From NCBI RefSeq assembly GCF_004379255.2, contig NC_056044.1:11076001-11140000 (forward strand): a DNA stretch of 64,000 nt, written 5' to 3'. Positions 9,951-21,855 of the stretch are shown piece after piece (the stretch's first letter is position 1; each line of letters starts with the position of its first letter). The notes below the pieces were generated by a model. The model ran no database searches and was not told the DNA's origin. It saw only the letters and a program-made list of their open reading frames with translations. Source of the DNA: Salvia splendens. Its lineage: Eukaryota > Streptophyta > Magnoliopsida > Lamiales > Lamiaceae. The position numbers and the translations under genes were made by a program.

Positions 9951-10149
9951 CTCCCTCCCTCCCAACTAAGTTGAATCAAAATTTTTGGGCACGGAGATTA
10001 AGAAATTGCGTTGAAAAGTGGGAGAAAGAAAAAAGTAGGAAATATAAAGAGAGAGTAAAGTAGGTGATAGAATAAGATAAAAGTGGTTGGATGTTTTGTT
10101 TTTTTTTGTCAAAAAGGGAAATGATCTAACTTAGTTGGGACAGATAGAG
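9951..10149. mobile_element. Shorter Stowaway-like MITE (199 bp)
   Basis: The left end CTCCCTCCCTCCCAACTAAG faces a right end CTTAGTTGGGACAGATAGAG. TA lies on both sides (9949-9950, 10150-10151). The inner part of the inverted ends (CCAACTAAGTT / AACTTAGTTGGG-like) pairs well. The length and interior differ from the 252-bp family. A degraded element of the same kind seems to abut on its left (about 9732-9948). Confidence 0.8.
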
Positions 10150-10151
10150 TA

Positions 10152-11107
10152 TTATAGATAAGTTGGACAGAATAATTTGTTCTTTTTCCAAAGACTTATA
10201 AATTAAATAAGATTAATTTATTTTTTTTTATTTTTGTTTATCTTTGGTTAAGCGCCTAATTTGTCAGTTATAACCAATCAGATAGTTGGCTAACGATCTT
10301 CATTCGGTCCCGATTAGCTATTTGGGCACTTTCACTAGTTGATTACCTTACTCGACGATTTGGTTATGAACTAAACCGATCATCTTAGCAAACTCAAGAG
10401 TATCTTAAACATGTTATCAATTTATTTATTACTTAGAGACTTAAACCTTGTAATTCATAATTTATGAATTCACATATTTACACAGTATCATTTCATAATT
10501 TAAAAAATAGAAAAACCAAAAAAATTATCGAATGGAATTGGGCAAAATTGGCGGGTTTAAATCGGAACCACATCCACAATTGCAACCATCGCTTGGTTCA
10601 AAATCAAGCCAAAAAAGTGTTTTTACCAATCTACTTTTCTCGGAACCGTAAATGCCAATGAATCAGACTCACCAATTAATGTAAGAACCGGCTCCTAATT
10701 GAAGGTAACTTACGTGAGGAATGTCTATATTATAACTATAGGTCACGAATATAAATTCGGCAAATCTCTTTCATGTCGAGTAATTGCACATAACCTTTTT
10801 GTTGAGTAATTTGGCTCTTTACATATCTACTAATTATTGCATACAGGTGAGATCTAATTAAATCACCGAAATAAATTCCCTTCGTCATATAAAAAAGAAT
10901 GGAGAAGAACAATAAGGGGTCCCATCAAACCAAAGGAAGTTTCCATAAAAGATCTAGAATGAGTGTGAAACCTCTAAATCCCCTTCGAAAATCTTTGACT
11001 TAGCCCGGCCACCATTAAAATATCATTTTGACATTTTTGTTTTCATGTTTCATTTCGAATCCCAAACCCAAAAGCGTGTCCTTTTTTAACTTCAAACACA
11101 ATCCCAT
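10152..11107 (+). other. Upstream region of the GATL gene
   Basis: This is non-coding A/T-rich DNA between the last MITE and the GATL core promoter. A 65-codon open frame at 10464-10661 has no recognisable motif. I cannot name specific cis elements beyond the TATA candidate listed next. Confidence 0.4.
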
Positions 11108-11119
11108 ATCAAATAAAAG
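11108..11119 (+). promoter_or_regulatory. Candidate TATA box of the GATL gene
   Basis: ATCAAATAAAAG lies about 40-50 bp before the ATG at 11160, followed by a CT-rich leader ('cccctctcccactctctc'), a usual plant core promoter layout. It argues that translation starts at 11160 and not at the in-frame TTG further upstream, which would lie before the TATA box. The leader would be very short. Confidence 0.4.
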
Positions 11120-11159
11120 ACCCCTCTCCCACTCTCTCATTTTCAAAACCTACAATCCA

Positions 11160-12143
11160 ATGAAGAAAATCCCAACACCTCCACTCTTTTCTTTTCTTAT
11201 CACTCTAATAGTAATATTCTCACATGGTGCAACATCAATCTCCCAACAATTTAGGGAAGCCCCCCAATTCTACAATGCTCCCACATGCCCCAAACTGGGA
11301 CAGGAGGAGGCAGCGCAGTTGGTTCCAGATGGGCAGATTTGCTCAAGCGAGGCAGTCCACGTGGCAATGACCCTCGACGCCGCCTACCTCCGCGGCTCGA
11401 TGGCCGCCATCCTGTCCACACTCCAACACACCTCCTGCCCTCAAAACGTCTTCTTCCACTTCGTCGCCTCTGCCTCCGCCAACGCCTCCCTCCTAAGCTC
11501 CACCGTCGCCGCCTCCTTCCCGTACCTCAGTTTCCAAATTTACCCCTTCCGAGACTCCGCCGTGGCGTGGCTCATCTCCACCTCCATCCGCTCCGCCCTC
11601 GACTGTCCCCTCAACTACGCCCGGAGCTACCTCGCCGACCTCCTCCCCCTCTGCCTCCGCCGCGTCGTCTACCTAGACTCCGACCTCATCCTCCTCGACG
11701 ACATTTCAAAACTCGCCGACATCCCGCTCACCGGCGGGAAGGTCCTCGCCGCGCCGGAGTACTGCAACGCCAACTTCACCTCCTACTTCACCCCAACGTT
11801 CTGGTCAAGCCCTTCCCTCTCCCTCACCTTCGCTAACCGGAAGCCCTGCTACTTCAACACGGGAGTGATGGTCATCGACCTCGAGAAATGGCGCGGCGGC
11901 GGATACACGGCGAGGATCGAGGAGTGGATGGAGGTGCAGAACCACAGATGGAACCAGCACGGCCTCGGAGGGGACAACTTCCGAGGCCTGTGCCGCGAGC
12001 TTCATCCGGGGCCAGTGAGCCTGCTGCATTGGAGCGGGAAGGGGAAGCCGTGGGCCCGCCTCGACGCCGGCTGCCCCTGCCCGCTCGATGCGCTATGGGC
12101 GCCTTACGATTTGCTCAAACCTCCCTATTCCTTCGATTCTTGA
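11160..12143 (+). CDS. GATL: PARVUS/GATL1-like galacturonosyltransferase-like protein (GT8), internal segment missing
   Basis: The product is an intronless 327-residue glycosyltransferase of CAZy family GT8, GATL subgroup. PARVUS/GATL1-type members act in the endomembrane system in making the xylan reducing-end oligosaccharide. A hydrophobic signal sequence covers residues about 1-27. Then come [15 protein letters not shown], the [16 protein letters not shown] start of the domain, the metal/nucleotide-sugar motif DSD at residues 173-175 ([12 protein letters not shown]), [30 protein letters not shown], and [15 protein letters not shown] with a family-typical [13 protein letters not shown] end. 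The family is usually near 350 residues. The shortfall sits between Gln260 and Asn261, where family members have about 25 further residues including a conserved ELGSLPPFLLVFAG-like segment. The frame is kept. The gene is GC-rich in third positions, unlike its flanks. The name is firm to subfamily; whether the enzyme works is doubtful. Confidence 0.9.
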   Translation: MKKIPTPPLFSFLITLIVIFSHGATSISQQFREAPQFYNAPTCPKLGQEEAAQLVPDGQICSSEAVHVAMTLDAAYLRGSMAAILSTLQHTSCPQNVFFHFVASASANASLLSSTVAASFPYLSFQIYPFRDSAVAWLISTSIRSALDCPLNYARSYLADLLPLCLRRVVYLDSDLILLDDISKLADIPLTGGKVLAAPEYCNANFTSYFTPTFWSSPSLSLTFANRKPCYFNTGVMVIDLEKWRGGGYTARIEEWMEVQNHRWNQHGLGGDNFRGLCRELHPGPVSLLHWSGKGKPWARLDAGCPCPLDALWAPYDLLKPPYSFDS

Positions 12144-12538
12144 AAATCATTCTTTTTTTTTTTATTTTTTTGCTTTCAACTTGTGCATATTAAATTAATA
12201 TCATCGGAAATGTATACATATTGGATGAGGTTTTGTGTTTGTAATTATATGTTATAGATACATTTTATGATCATTAATTCCAAAAAGTTGGATTATCTCA
12301 TCTTCAAATTTGTGTGCATTTGATTTTATTCAATTACCTGATTTTTGTGGATTCGTGTTTTAATTTTTGATTCAGGTTAATCGAGTGATTGCCAGCCTGT
12401 TTGAAGTTGAATCAAAGTTTTTGCTTTCATGACTGAGATGCTCCACATGACATCAATTATTGTTGATCGAATGTTTCTCTTTCCTTAGTTCTTATATTGA
12501 GCTTAAGGTAGAAGGAAGGAGGGTTATAAAAAGTTATT
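12144..12538 (+). other. 3' region of the GATL gene
   Basis: This is A/T-rich sequence downstream of the stop, beginning with a long T-run ('ttctttttttttttatttttttg') and containing AATTAATA-like stretches that could serve polyadenylation. There is no other feature. Confidence 0.4.
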
Positions 12539-12648
12539 ACTCCCTCCGGCTATCAATAAAAGGGAAGTTGATTAAAAAAGCTAATAAAAGGGAAGTTATT
12601 AAAAAGCTTAGTGGAATGTGAGTTATACTTTTATACATTATTGTTATA

Positions 12649-12901
12649 CTCTCTTTGTCCCATTCTAAGAGTCCTAATTGAGTTTAACACGAGTTTTAAG
12701 AAATGTAAAGAAAAGTTGATGAAAAAATATAGTGAAATGTAGGTCTCATTTTTATGTATTAGTTTTATAATAAAAATGTCAGTGAAATAAGGTTTGTGGA
12801 GTGTGGAGCCTATTACCATTTATAGAAGGTCCTAATTGAGACTCCTAAAGTGGGACGGACTAAAATGAATAATCGGGATTTCTAAAGTGTGATGGAAGGA
12901 G
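12649..12901. mobile_element. Stowaway-type MITE, copy 4 (253 bp), nested in another MITE
   Basis: CTCTCTTTGTCCCATTC at the left faces a GTGTGATGGAAGGAG right end, with TA on both sides (12647-12648, 12902-12903). It belongs to the 252-bp family. The sequence left of it (from 12540, CTCCCTCCGGCTATC...) looks like the left end of a second Stowaway, continued after it by 'taataaaatgagagtgag'. This copy therefore appears to sit inside an older MITE whose right end is lost. Confidence 0.85.
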
Positions 12902-13507
12902 TAATAAAATGAGAGTGAGATAAGGTTAGTGAAATGTGAGGTCCAATATGAAAATAAGTAAAAAGAACAAAAATGAAATTATAATTAAAAAAAGAATTGA
13001 AAAAAATAATTTTGCAAGTATACTAGTCAATTAATGTAGAAACGGCTACATCGTCCCTTTATGAACATGGATATGGAGGACAAACTAGCAAGGAAAGGAA
13101 ATGAAAGAAAGAAAGCATAAGAATGATTCTAATTTACTTTCATAATATATTATTTGATGCTCTTTTTAATTGCTTTTTTTTAATTATTTCCTTTGATTAA
13201 TGAAGATGGACAAAAGAGAGCCTGCAATACACGCTGGCCTTTTCGAAAATACCTAACATGGAACAGCTAATTCTAGTTGTTATTCTTATTTTAAAACCAA
13301 TGTCATATATTGAAATAGTATCAGTTCTATAATTTATAAACTAGATATGATTAATCTAATGAAGTACGATTATATTATGCAAACGCCAGCAGTATTGTCT
13401 GACGGTATTTGACTTATAATCTCTACACGCCAAGCTTCTTCTATTTTTCATTCACAACTATGTAGTAATTGCATACTAATTGTAACTTTATTTCTTGCTA
13501 AACTATA

Positions 13508-13757
13508 CTCCGGCCATCCGCACTTAGGTGTCTGAGTTTACCATTTTAGTCTGTTTATTATTAGAAATTTTGGTTCACTTTTACAATAAATGGTAGGTAG
13601 CTGACTTATTTTGCACTAATTCATTCCAGTAACATTCTGTTATAAAATTAATATATAATGGATCTCACGTTTCACTATTTTTTCCAACCACTTTCCTTTG
13701 TATTTCTTAAAATCTGTGCTGAATTCGAATAGGCCTTCTAAAGGTGGACGAAGGGAG
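13508..13757. mobile_element. Stowaway-type MITE, copy 5 (250 bp)
   Basis: CTCCGGCCATCCGCAC at the left and GGTGGACGAAGGGAG at the right are the degraded inverted ends. TA lies at 13506-13507 and 13758-13759. The interior 'tttggttcacttttacaata' and 'tgtatttcttaaaatctgtgc' is family-typical. Confidence 0.88.
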
Positions 13758-14514
13758 TACTAAAAACAAAACAGCTAAAAAAAGAAAAAAAAATACTCAC
13801 CAAACATTGAAAGGTCGTATCACTGAAATTTGAATACGATTGGTCATGACTTTCAAAATATATCAAATGATGTAAAAAGTGTCAAAATTTGTTTGAAGAT
13901 GTGTCGGTGGAACAATGAAAGCGCATAGAAACAACCCCACACGAAGATAGGTCGCTTAGATATGTATAAAGTCCACATCTTATAGCACTAGAAGTCAAGC
14001 ATTTATTTTACAACTATAAATTCGGTAGGGGCCAAGATTCAGAAATTTATACTCTATACTCTTCCATTTATGCTATTGTATTAAGAGAATCTAGCGAGCC
14101 TTGTTAAATAAATGGATTGCACACCACTTTTAAAATGATATCGAGATTTTGAAAGAAATCTATAGTGATCTATTATAAATTGATTATAAATTGATGATAT
14201 GAGAAATGACTTATAAAATTTACATAACAGTTTCAGTTATCTTTTAGCAAAAATGACATATACGATTCAATTAATCCCGTCAATAAACGGACGGACATCT
14301 TTTGGACTTTGATTATGGTTAAATTGATCTGGTTTTGTTCAAATGCATTTTCTTTTCTTTTTCGCTTATTTTAGTAAATTGGCATCCATTGAGTATCATC
14401 TAAATAGTAATTTGATATTATATTTTTAAATTGTTAAAATTAATCAAAATTTAATTAATCTTCAAATTTTTAATGACTATTATTCTTTAGACTAACATCC
14501 ATGCCAAATTACTA

Positions 14515-14772
14515 CTCCCTCCGTACCGGCTACGATGACACATTTCTTAGCCGGCACATGATTTTAGGAGTTATTGGTTAAAGTTTTTTAATTGGAGAGA
14601 GAAAATATGAGTGTAAATATTAAAATAGAGAGATAAAGAAAGATAGGTATTTTAATAGGAGTGAGAAAAAAGGTTGAGTGTATTAATTGGAGAGAAAAAA
14701 TTTCAAAAAAAAGAAATGTGTTGGAACAAACTAAAAAGGAAAACATGTCAATTTTAAGCGGGATGGAGGGAG
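14515..14772. mobile_element. Stowaway-type MITE, second family (258 bp)
   Basis: CTCCCTCCGTACCGGCTACG at the left faces AAGCGGGATGGAGGGAG at the right, flanked by TA (14513-14514, 14773-14774). The interior ('gacacatttcttagccggcac', 'gttggaacaaactaaaaagg') differs from the 252-bp family. Confidence 0.88.
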
Positions 14773-14774
14773 TA

Positions 14775-15846
14775 ACATTCATTAACAATAACTAAAATCG
14801 AGTCAACTTATGTATAATTTTAATAATATCCAACAGCAATAAACATGAAACTATCTATCTCATAATTTATGGAATATAAAAGTTCATATCCACAAAAAAA
14901 CACATCAAACTATTTATTTAAATAAGAGCATTCGCAACCGATGTTTTCGATCATGTTTCAAGGTTTCAAGGTGACGGTGCCTGGAAAGGAAAGTCCGAGT
15001 GACAATTTATGGATAAAAATGAAGTATTTTTTAGATTTATCTATATAAATGATGTTGTCTTGCCATAAATGATTTGTTTTATATGATGTCTATCTGTTTT
15101 GGTTATACCAAAAGTATTATGCCAAAAGTTATTAATCGAATTCGGGCTCAGTAAAGAGAGAGTCCCTACTCGAATTAGTGTACACGTGGACTGTATGTCA
15201 TCGTAGGGGTTGGCCGGTCCGGTGACCATAGAAAGTGACAACTTTTTCGGCACAATATGTTCAGATATGGCTAATTACAAAAAAAAAACTTAGACTGTAC
15301 AGTCAAACTTTAGTTCATAAGGAATTTTGTAAGCTTGGGTCTTTTAAGAAAATCGACAAGTATTACTATGATGGCTTGATGATATTCTCAATTGTATAAT
15401 TGTATATTTAGCAATGTGTTCACCGAATAACTTTGTACTCAGTCATGCATATATATCTAACGTGCATGTGTGATTGAATGAAAGGTGCTGCTCCAAATGG
15501 GCTTACTCCTGTGTTTGTGAAGTACTATCAGAGGTTCATATTTTCAAACATGGAACCGCATTCAGTTGTTTACACTGTTCTTTGAAGCAAGATAATTCAT
15601 TATTTTTATGAAGGCTTTGAAGCAAGTTAATTCATTATTCTATTCAAGTATTGCTTTTTTGACATAACTAAGTTATATGATTGATCCATGTATCCTTTCC
15701 CGTTTCTATCCCTTCTCCTTAATTACCACCCCTAGTCACGGTTTATCGGGCTATGTTATTCTTAGCAAATTGCAGACATGACAAACCCGTAAGCCAAATT
15801 CTTGAAAATTCCTTGTTGACAGTGACATATTAACTCCAACACCTTT
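14775..15846. other. AT-rich stretch without recognisable gene
   Basis: This stretch holds short open frames without motifs. Its right edge at 15846 is the outer border of element C; the five bases before it (15842-15846, CCTTT) would be that element's left target-site copy. Confidence 0.45.
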
Positions 15847-15873
15847 TGTCACGACCTCCTTTACTAAGGATAG
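15847..15873 (-). mobile_element. Element C: terminal 27 bp of its 3' LTR
   Basis: TGTCACGACC...CTAAGGATAG matches the start of the LTR at 52078 almost exactly. At that site the sequence continues unbroken as 'GTGAAGACGAGG'; here it is cut after GATAG by the LTR of element A. This piece and 51387-51624 are the two halves of one LTR split by A. Confidence 0.85.
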
Positions 15874-17359
15874 TGAAAGCTGCTTTTTAAACTGAAGTAC
15901 TCAGAGTTCACATGTAAATTAAAACATGTAGAGCATACGCAACTTGATCAGGTCAGACAATAGACGGTTCAAGCTGGCTGATAACTACTGGTAGCTGGGT
16001 GTGTGAACGGAGAGACTTAGGGCTTTCAACACCTTAACCTACAATACTATGACTAGTAAAGGGAAGTAAAGGTCGAATCCCTTAGGGACAGATGCGAGTG
16101 GAATTGGAATTGAGACATTTGGTAGGTTTGGTTGCGGCCTCGCTTTTTAGAGGGTTAAGTTTAAACTAAGGAATATGAATTGCTCAACTGGCTAAACTAA
16201 ACTGATCACAGACATTAAAACTAAGGAACAAACGACTTGATCAACTAAACCTAGAGCGGAAAGGTAAAAGTAACTTGGGATCACTGACACAAAATAAGCG
16301 CACTACCTAAAAGCTATAAACATCGAAAAGGTAACAGAGACTGCAATTCTAACAAACTAGTACCTTTTTTTTCGCTAACCAGCTAAATAAAAATAACGAA
16401 AGCAGATCTAAACAGAGCAACAAACATAAAAATAGAAATCAGATAAAACGAACACAGATTCATACGAAATCGACATAAAGAAAAGCAGATCTAAAGTATC
16501 TAACCTATTCTCATCCAAGTTGACGAACTAAAATGTAAATCTACCTACGAGAAAACATAAATAAGGCGGAACTAAAGCAATAAAAAAGAGAACATTAGAT
16601 CCAACACAACTTTAACTAAAAACTCCATTTCATAAATGATCTTCGGTAAACGTAACTAGAACAGAATTTCAAACAAGGATTTAAAGAGCGATTAACAATG
16701 GAAAGGAAACTAGAGTAGCAACTGGAGGAAAAACATTAAAAACAACTAAGCTACTAAAAAGATGATCTGAAAACAGAATAAAATTATTTTAACTCCCTCG
16801 GGGTGCAACAAAAACTCCAACTACTAAGAATTCTACGCAGATCCAGGTCCCTTCTCCCTTTACGAGGAAGAAGAGATGAAAACAGAGGTGGAAACGGCGA
16901 CTCCTGCTGCTAGCTCCTTACTCCATGCTAAGAAAAATAAGGTGAGAATGAGGTGACTGAAAGTGATGATGGTGTCCCCCCTTCTTGTGCACACTCTCTA
17001 CGTATTTATAGGATGATGTTGGGCCCAACTCCCTAGGTTAAGCCCATCCTGTCTTGATATTTATGCCCTTGAGGTAGCATCTTTTCTTCTCTCTCATGTG
17101 ACTCATGACTTCATGTGGTGAACTTCACTTGATCAATTTGTCGGCTAGGCAGGCTTCACTGCTTGTACGCAACTGATCAACTTGGCTTTGTTTCTAGCCA
17201 TTTTTTCACTTCTTTCCAGAGTTGATCAAGTTGATCCTGCACTTGCCGTTTCTACATTTAATAACCCATGCACACTCAAATTCACCATTCTTTTTGCACA
17301 TTATATGTCATGTTAGTGTAATAAACCCTACAAAACTATGATTGTAACGAGCCCTATCA
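15874..17359 (-). repeat. 3' LTR of element A (1486 bp)
   Basis: It starts TGAAAGCTGC on the plus strand and ends ...GCCCTATCA at 17359, so on its own strand it runs TGATAGGGC...GCAGCTTTCA. Bases 15874 to about 16560 align with the 5' LTR remnant at 50699-51386. A TATA box on the minus strand (CCTATAAATAC, 17002-17012) marks the likely promoter. TGATCA words recur six times. Confidence 0.88.
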
Positions 17360-18805
17360 AACTGCTCACACTTAAACCATGCTTGTCCTCAAGTATGAAA
17401 GAACATCAAGAAAAGGGGAAGTTACATGCCTGGGTCCCTGATCAACTCCTAAAACAAACAGACTCACAGATATTCACATAACTGACTTGAAAACAACACT
17501 TAAACAAATATTTATATCTCCATGTTTGAAACAGGCTCAACTTCTAGTAATATTCCCTACAAGCTTAAGGTAATTCCAAATATTTTGCAGTCTCAAATTC
17601 CTCCCTCCCCTTTTGTTCAGTCTGATCAGCCTATCAATTCGTCAAGATAGCCCATACTCTAGCCAACTGTTGAATTCACCCGGACACTCATTTCTCACCA
17701 CAGATGTTAGGACCATTCACTCATTCATTTTGCCATACCACTAATGCTTGAGTTCCATAGGCACAGATTAGTTCCTTAAAGTCTTTTATTAGGGTTTTAA
17801 TGGGGCCAGGGGTTGTGATGTAGATAGGTAGGGTCCTATGGGTCCTAAGTTCATAAAAATCTTGTAAAACGACTAAGGACATGTGAGCTCAGGAACAAAA
17901 GTGGAGCAGCCTCCCTATTACATCTGCAAACATCCCTTGGCCATTTTGGCCTTATTTATCTTTTCTACTACAGGGTCAGGTTACATAATTTCATGCCCTG
18001 TTTCACAAAATTAATTTTTTTTAGGGTCAGGTTACACATTCTCCTGCCCCTTTATTCAACTACTATTACTCTCTCTTTTTCTGGGTCAGGTTCTAAGTGC
18101 CTGCCCTTTTCTTTTTACTACCGTCTTAACTATAACTCATTATTTCCTATCCCTTCTACCCTTATTGTTTAGCTGCTCCATTCTATCCCCTTACTCACAT
18201 GGCGTAGAGGCTCATGGTTTCAACAGAAGGTGAATTCATAATGTAAGCTTAAATTGGGTAACTAGAGGGTGCCTTTACAATGAGGTGGGTTCTTCTGGTT
18301 CGAAAAGAAAGAGACCCAACTGGTTATTTCCTATTGCCTTTAGTCCTCACTAGCATATGTCATTTTCCTCTCAGCATCAAGTGACAGCCACTCTTTTTTT
18401 TGTTTTAGTAGAAAGTGTTCTACTCTGGCTTATAACTCATTTTTAGAGGGCTTCACAGTTGGCTAAAAATCTTGGCTTTTCCATCGTTCTTACTTCGTCC
18501 AGACTGACTTCGACTTATTTTTCAAAAGAGGGGTCTCACAGTTCAACATGCATTTTTCTTCGACTTATTTATGCCTTCTGTTATTGCCAGCTCATTCATG
18601 TTTTCCTAACATAATTAGGACAAGCACATAAGGACTGATTCGACATGCTTCGCTCAAATGACTCACTATTCTACCAACTGACCTATCAACTGATTAAGTT
18701 ATGATTCGACATGCTTCGCTTAGTTGACTCAGATGATTTAACAGGTAGAAAAGGTAAACATAGATATGTCAAGTCATGCTTATGTCGAAATACTCCACAC
18801 TATTG

Positions 18806-18856
18806 CCCCCCTCTCACTTTATCTTAGCTTGCCCTCAAGCTAGCATGATAGAGTGG
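18806..18856 (-). repeat. Hairpin followed by G-rich purine tract (element A)
   Basis: On the minus strand the inner stem TAGCTTG (18836-18842) pairs with CAAGCTA (18825-18831) around an AGGG loop. An outer imperfect stem CACTCTATC/GATAAAGTG encloses it, and GAGAGGGGGG follows (18806-18815). The arrangement recurs in elements B and D. Confidence 0.75.
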
Positions 18857-18933
18857 AAAAGAGTTTTAAATGCTACAACAACAGATACTCTAAAAACCTA
18901 GAAACCCTATTATCAGAAAAAAAAACTTCTCAT

Positions 18934-19040
18934 ACTTAGACCGAGCATTAGGCTAAGTGGGAAAAATCAGCACAACAAACATAGAAAACATATAAACAAG
19001 ACACAAACTTCTCACACTTAGACTGGGCACCATGCTAAGT
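18934..19040 (-). repeat. Two ACTTAG...CTAAGT hairpins (element A)
   Basis: There are 25-nt copies at 18934-18958 and 19016-19040. On the minus strand each reads ACTTAG-C, a 4-nt arm, a TGC loop, a 4-nt arm, T-CTAAGT, followed by a GTGAGAAGT-like tail (ATGAGAAGT in the first). The inner arm pairing is imperfect in both copies. Confidence 0.75.
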
Positions 19041-19323
19041 GTGATGAAGGCAAGACAGACACATATATATACATAAACAAAAAACTGAAATTACTTCATC
19101 AATGGGGGGGGGTTCATCTCCCTGGCTGATCCCTCCTGGAGTCAGCTGTTCTGGGGTGGGAGTCATCTCATCCAGCCGGACGTCTGCTGCTTGCTCCTTG
19201 GGCTGCATGCTGTGGAGTCCTTTGCCTCTGCGGGATTAACTCTCTGGCCATTAGGGTCATCATCTCTCGCACCACGTAGACCGATGTTCTAACATCCTCA
19301 TTATATTTCATCTGTTCCTCTGT

Positions 19324-21855
19324 CTATGATGTTAGCAACTGCGCCTGGGCCTCAGAGCTCCGAGCTATTTTCTCAGTATTCAGAGCTATTCGCTCCAACA
19401 GCCCTTCCATTATGGCCCTCCAATCATCTAGATGTCCCACCAGCTCCATAAGGCTGGCATGTCCTGGAGACACCTCAGGTGCAGTGGATGTAGAAGGCAT
19501 AGTAGGTTCGGCTTGTGCTCTTGTCTCCTTCTCCTTCTCAGCTTCAACCACCTCCATCTGTTTCCTCTTAGTTTTCTTCTTGACAGCCCCCACCATCTGT
19601 GAACCTAGCCTAGTCACCTCATAGAATTGAAGTATGCCGCCCTTCTGTACCAAGACACCTACATTCGTGAGGAATTGTACACCAAACAACTCCGGTTTAG
19701 GGTAGTAGGTCATCCTGTGTATCCTTTCTACGATGGTCATTTCTATACAGTTCTTGAAAATGGCCCCTAGGATATGACAGCCATTCAGATTGCAGGCAGC
19801 GCGGCTAGAGATAGACTGACAGGTGCGGGCAAGCCAATATCCCAAGTGCACCTTCCTCTTTTTCATCATACACCACATGAAGTATAATTCAGCTTGGCGA
19901 TAGTGTTGGCTTGGCCTAGCAGATTTGCGCTTACAAAGACTTAGTCTAAACGGAGGATGGGATTCTTGATGCAATCAGTTGTGGATGTTGTTGGTCAATA
20001 AGCCTTAGTGCCCCTTGGAACCATTTCTTCCCAAGCGGCTTGCTCATTGAATTCTGGAATATCCTTTGGAGGACCAATGTCTCTCTCAAACCATTCAACC
20101 TCTTGGTCCGCAGTGTACAAGACAAATCTTACCGACCACTCCCTGATGCTCATCATCACCTCTCTCGTAAATAGCCAGAAGCTGATAGACTTGGCTCCTA
20201 CATCAGTCGAGCATGTGAAATGGAATGAAGTGAAGAACTCCTGGGCCAACTCTATTGGCATCGCTGGTGTGTTCAGAACCAAAAGCCAATCGAATCTTAT
20301 CCCAGTAATATACTCCATGAATTCCTCTATTGCCTCTAGTTCTTCCAAGGCAGGTTGGTTCAGTCATCTTCCAGACCTTGCTTTCCTGCCCCGTTCTATC
20401 TTGGCTACACATTCCTTTGTTATCTGGGGGTCGTCGAATGTGATCAGTCGTTCGAGTAGATCATTGTCCAGACAAACCTGCATCTTCTCAAATTGTATTT
20501 TAGCCAATTCTGGCCTTTGCTCAGACATACTCCTCACCCTATTGTTCCTTCGCTTAGATCTGCGCTCCATCCTCAACTCCTCTTCTTCCTCATCATCATC
20601 CTCCTCAATCCTCTGCCTTCCTTCGTGGATCATCAGAGTTGATGAAGCCTGTCGTGGCTTCTTTTTCACTGGGGTGGCGATGGCCTTCCCCTTTCTTTTT
20701 CGCTCTTTCATGTCTCTTTCACTTTCTTCCACCGCAGCAGGTGGATCTGGCTGCTCATAGCTAGGCACTGCATCCACTGGTGTGAAGATGACCTCTTCTT
20801 CTTCCTCAGGTTCGTCATCAATCAGGAGCCTTCTCCTGCGACGCGTAGGTCCTACAGCAATATTTACATCTTCCCATGCTCTCTGCCCAGGGGTTTCCCT
20901 TGATTGTTCCTTTGTAGATCTCTTGCATGAGGTCTCTTCTCTAGCGAGCCTCCGCTGATAAATGTGGACGGTTGCAGATCTTGCTCTAGCAACCTCATCT
21001 CTAGGAGCTACCTTCTCAGTCTTCAATTCTTCATCCGTTATGATCACCACTTCTCTACTCTCTGGTGCAGTTGTGTTTATTGCAATGCGCTTAGCAGGGC
21101 TTGTTCACACCCCCTCAGTAGGGTGCACCTCTTCCATTATCTCTAGTGTTTCATCAGTAGCTTTCTCTACCCTCTCAGTAGGGTTCCATTCAACAGTCCT
21201 ACCACCATCCGCCTCCATATCAGCAGCCTCAGAATTCATTGCCGCCAAATTCACTGCGACTTCTTCAAGCGTGAGCAGGGGTTGCTCGGCTTCCTCCATT
21301 AGCTCATTTACTTTAGCAGCTTCCATGGGAACTAACTCTGCTTAAATCTCCTCCGGCTCTTCAGCCATTGAGCTTGGCTCCGCCTCCGTGTCTATTTGTC
21401 TGATAATCTCCAGAAACTCATCCTGTTGTACGGTAGGCTCATCTGCGTTCTTCCCTGCACCGGGTAGCTGTTGTTCAACCTCTTCGCCCTGTTCCACTAC
21501 TTCACTCATTCTCATCCTCTCTGCTTCTTCGTATTCGTTACCATCAATTGTTTCCCCACTACAAGTTTCTAGATTTGTACATCATCAGTCGGTGGTAGGG
21601 TAGGTATGACTCCCATTTGAGCTAGCAACAGCGTAGCATCGACATCGGGTTTCAGGCTTTCAGCCCCTGGAGGAACTTCCTTAACCACTCCAGGGAGATT
21701 GTGACTGTGGTTTGACTGCTACTCCCAACGATTTGGGGTGTTGTGTTGGACGGGATTGCACCTGACATGTCAACTCCTTGCTGTGTGGGTTTCGAAATTC
21801 CGGCGGATTTGGGCACGGAGACACTTCCTGAAGCATTCTGTGACTTTCCTTCCAT
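19324..21855 (-). pseudogene. Extra ORF downstream of pol in element A (Athila 'env-like'), broken
   Basis: Remnants of the Athila ORF downstream of pol ('putative plant transposon protein' type) in at least four pieces. The N-terminus starts at 21855. An acidic and basic middle at 20364-21050 contains KERKRKGKAIATPVKKKPR. The conserved core begins at 19995-20348 (FDWLLVLNTPAMPIELAQEF, STDVGAKSISFWLF, SIREWSVRFVLY) and continues at 19324-19974 (MWCMMKKRKVHLGYWLA, CHILGAIFKN). The end is a Glu/Ser-rich tail with a possible short coiled coil. Stops near 19990, 20355 and 21340 and frame changes make it non-functional. Function of the family is unknown; I see no signal peptide or membrane segment. 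Confidence 0.75.

Larger units (their letters stand above)
17360..19323 (-). other. 3' noncoding region of element A, rich in small hairpins
   Basis: This stretch lies between the extra ORF and the 3' LTR. It contains the LTR-adjacent hairpin (17379-17398), three GGGTCAGG...CCTGCCC-like inverted pairs (about 17965-18105), a long hairpin with G-rich tract (18806-18856), and two copies of the ACTTAG...CTAAGT hairpin (18934-18958, 19016-19040). There is no open frame of note. Confidence 0.7.

Noticed and set aside
11028..11159. Extension of the GATL frame 44 codons upstream
   Set aside because: The start would be TTG, it lies before the likely TATA box, and it would displace the signal peptide from the N-terminus.
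11285..11836. 183-codon ORF inside the GATL gene in another frame
   Set aside because: Pro/Arg-rich shadow caused by the GC-rich third positions of the true frame.
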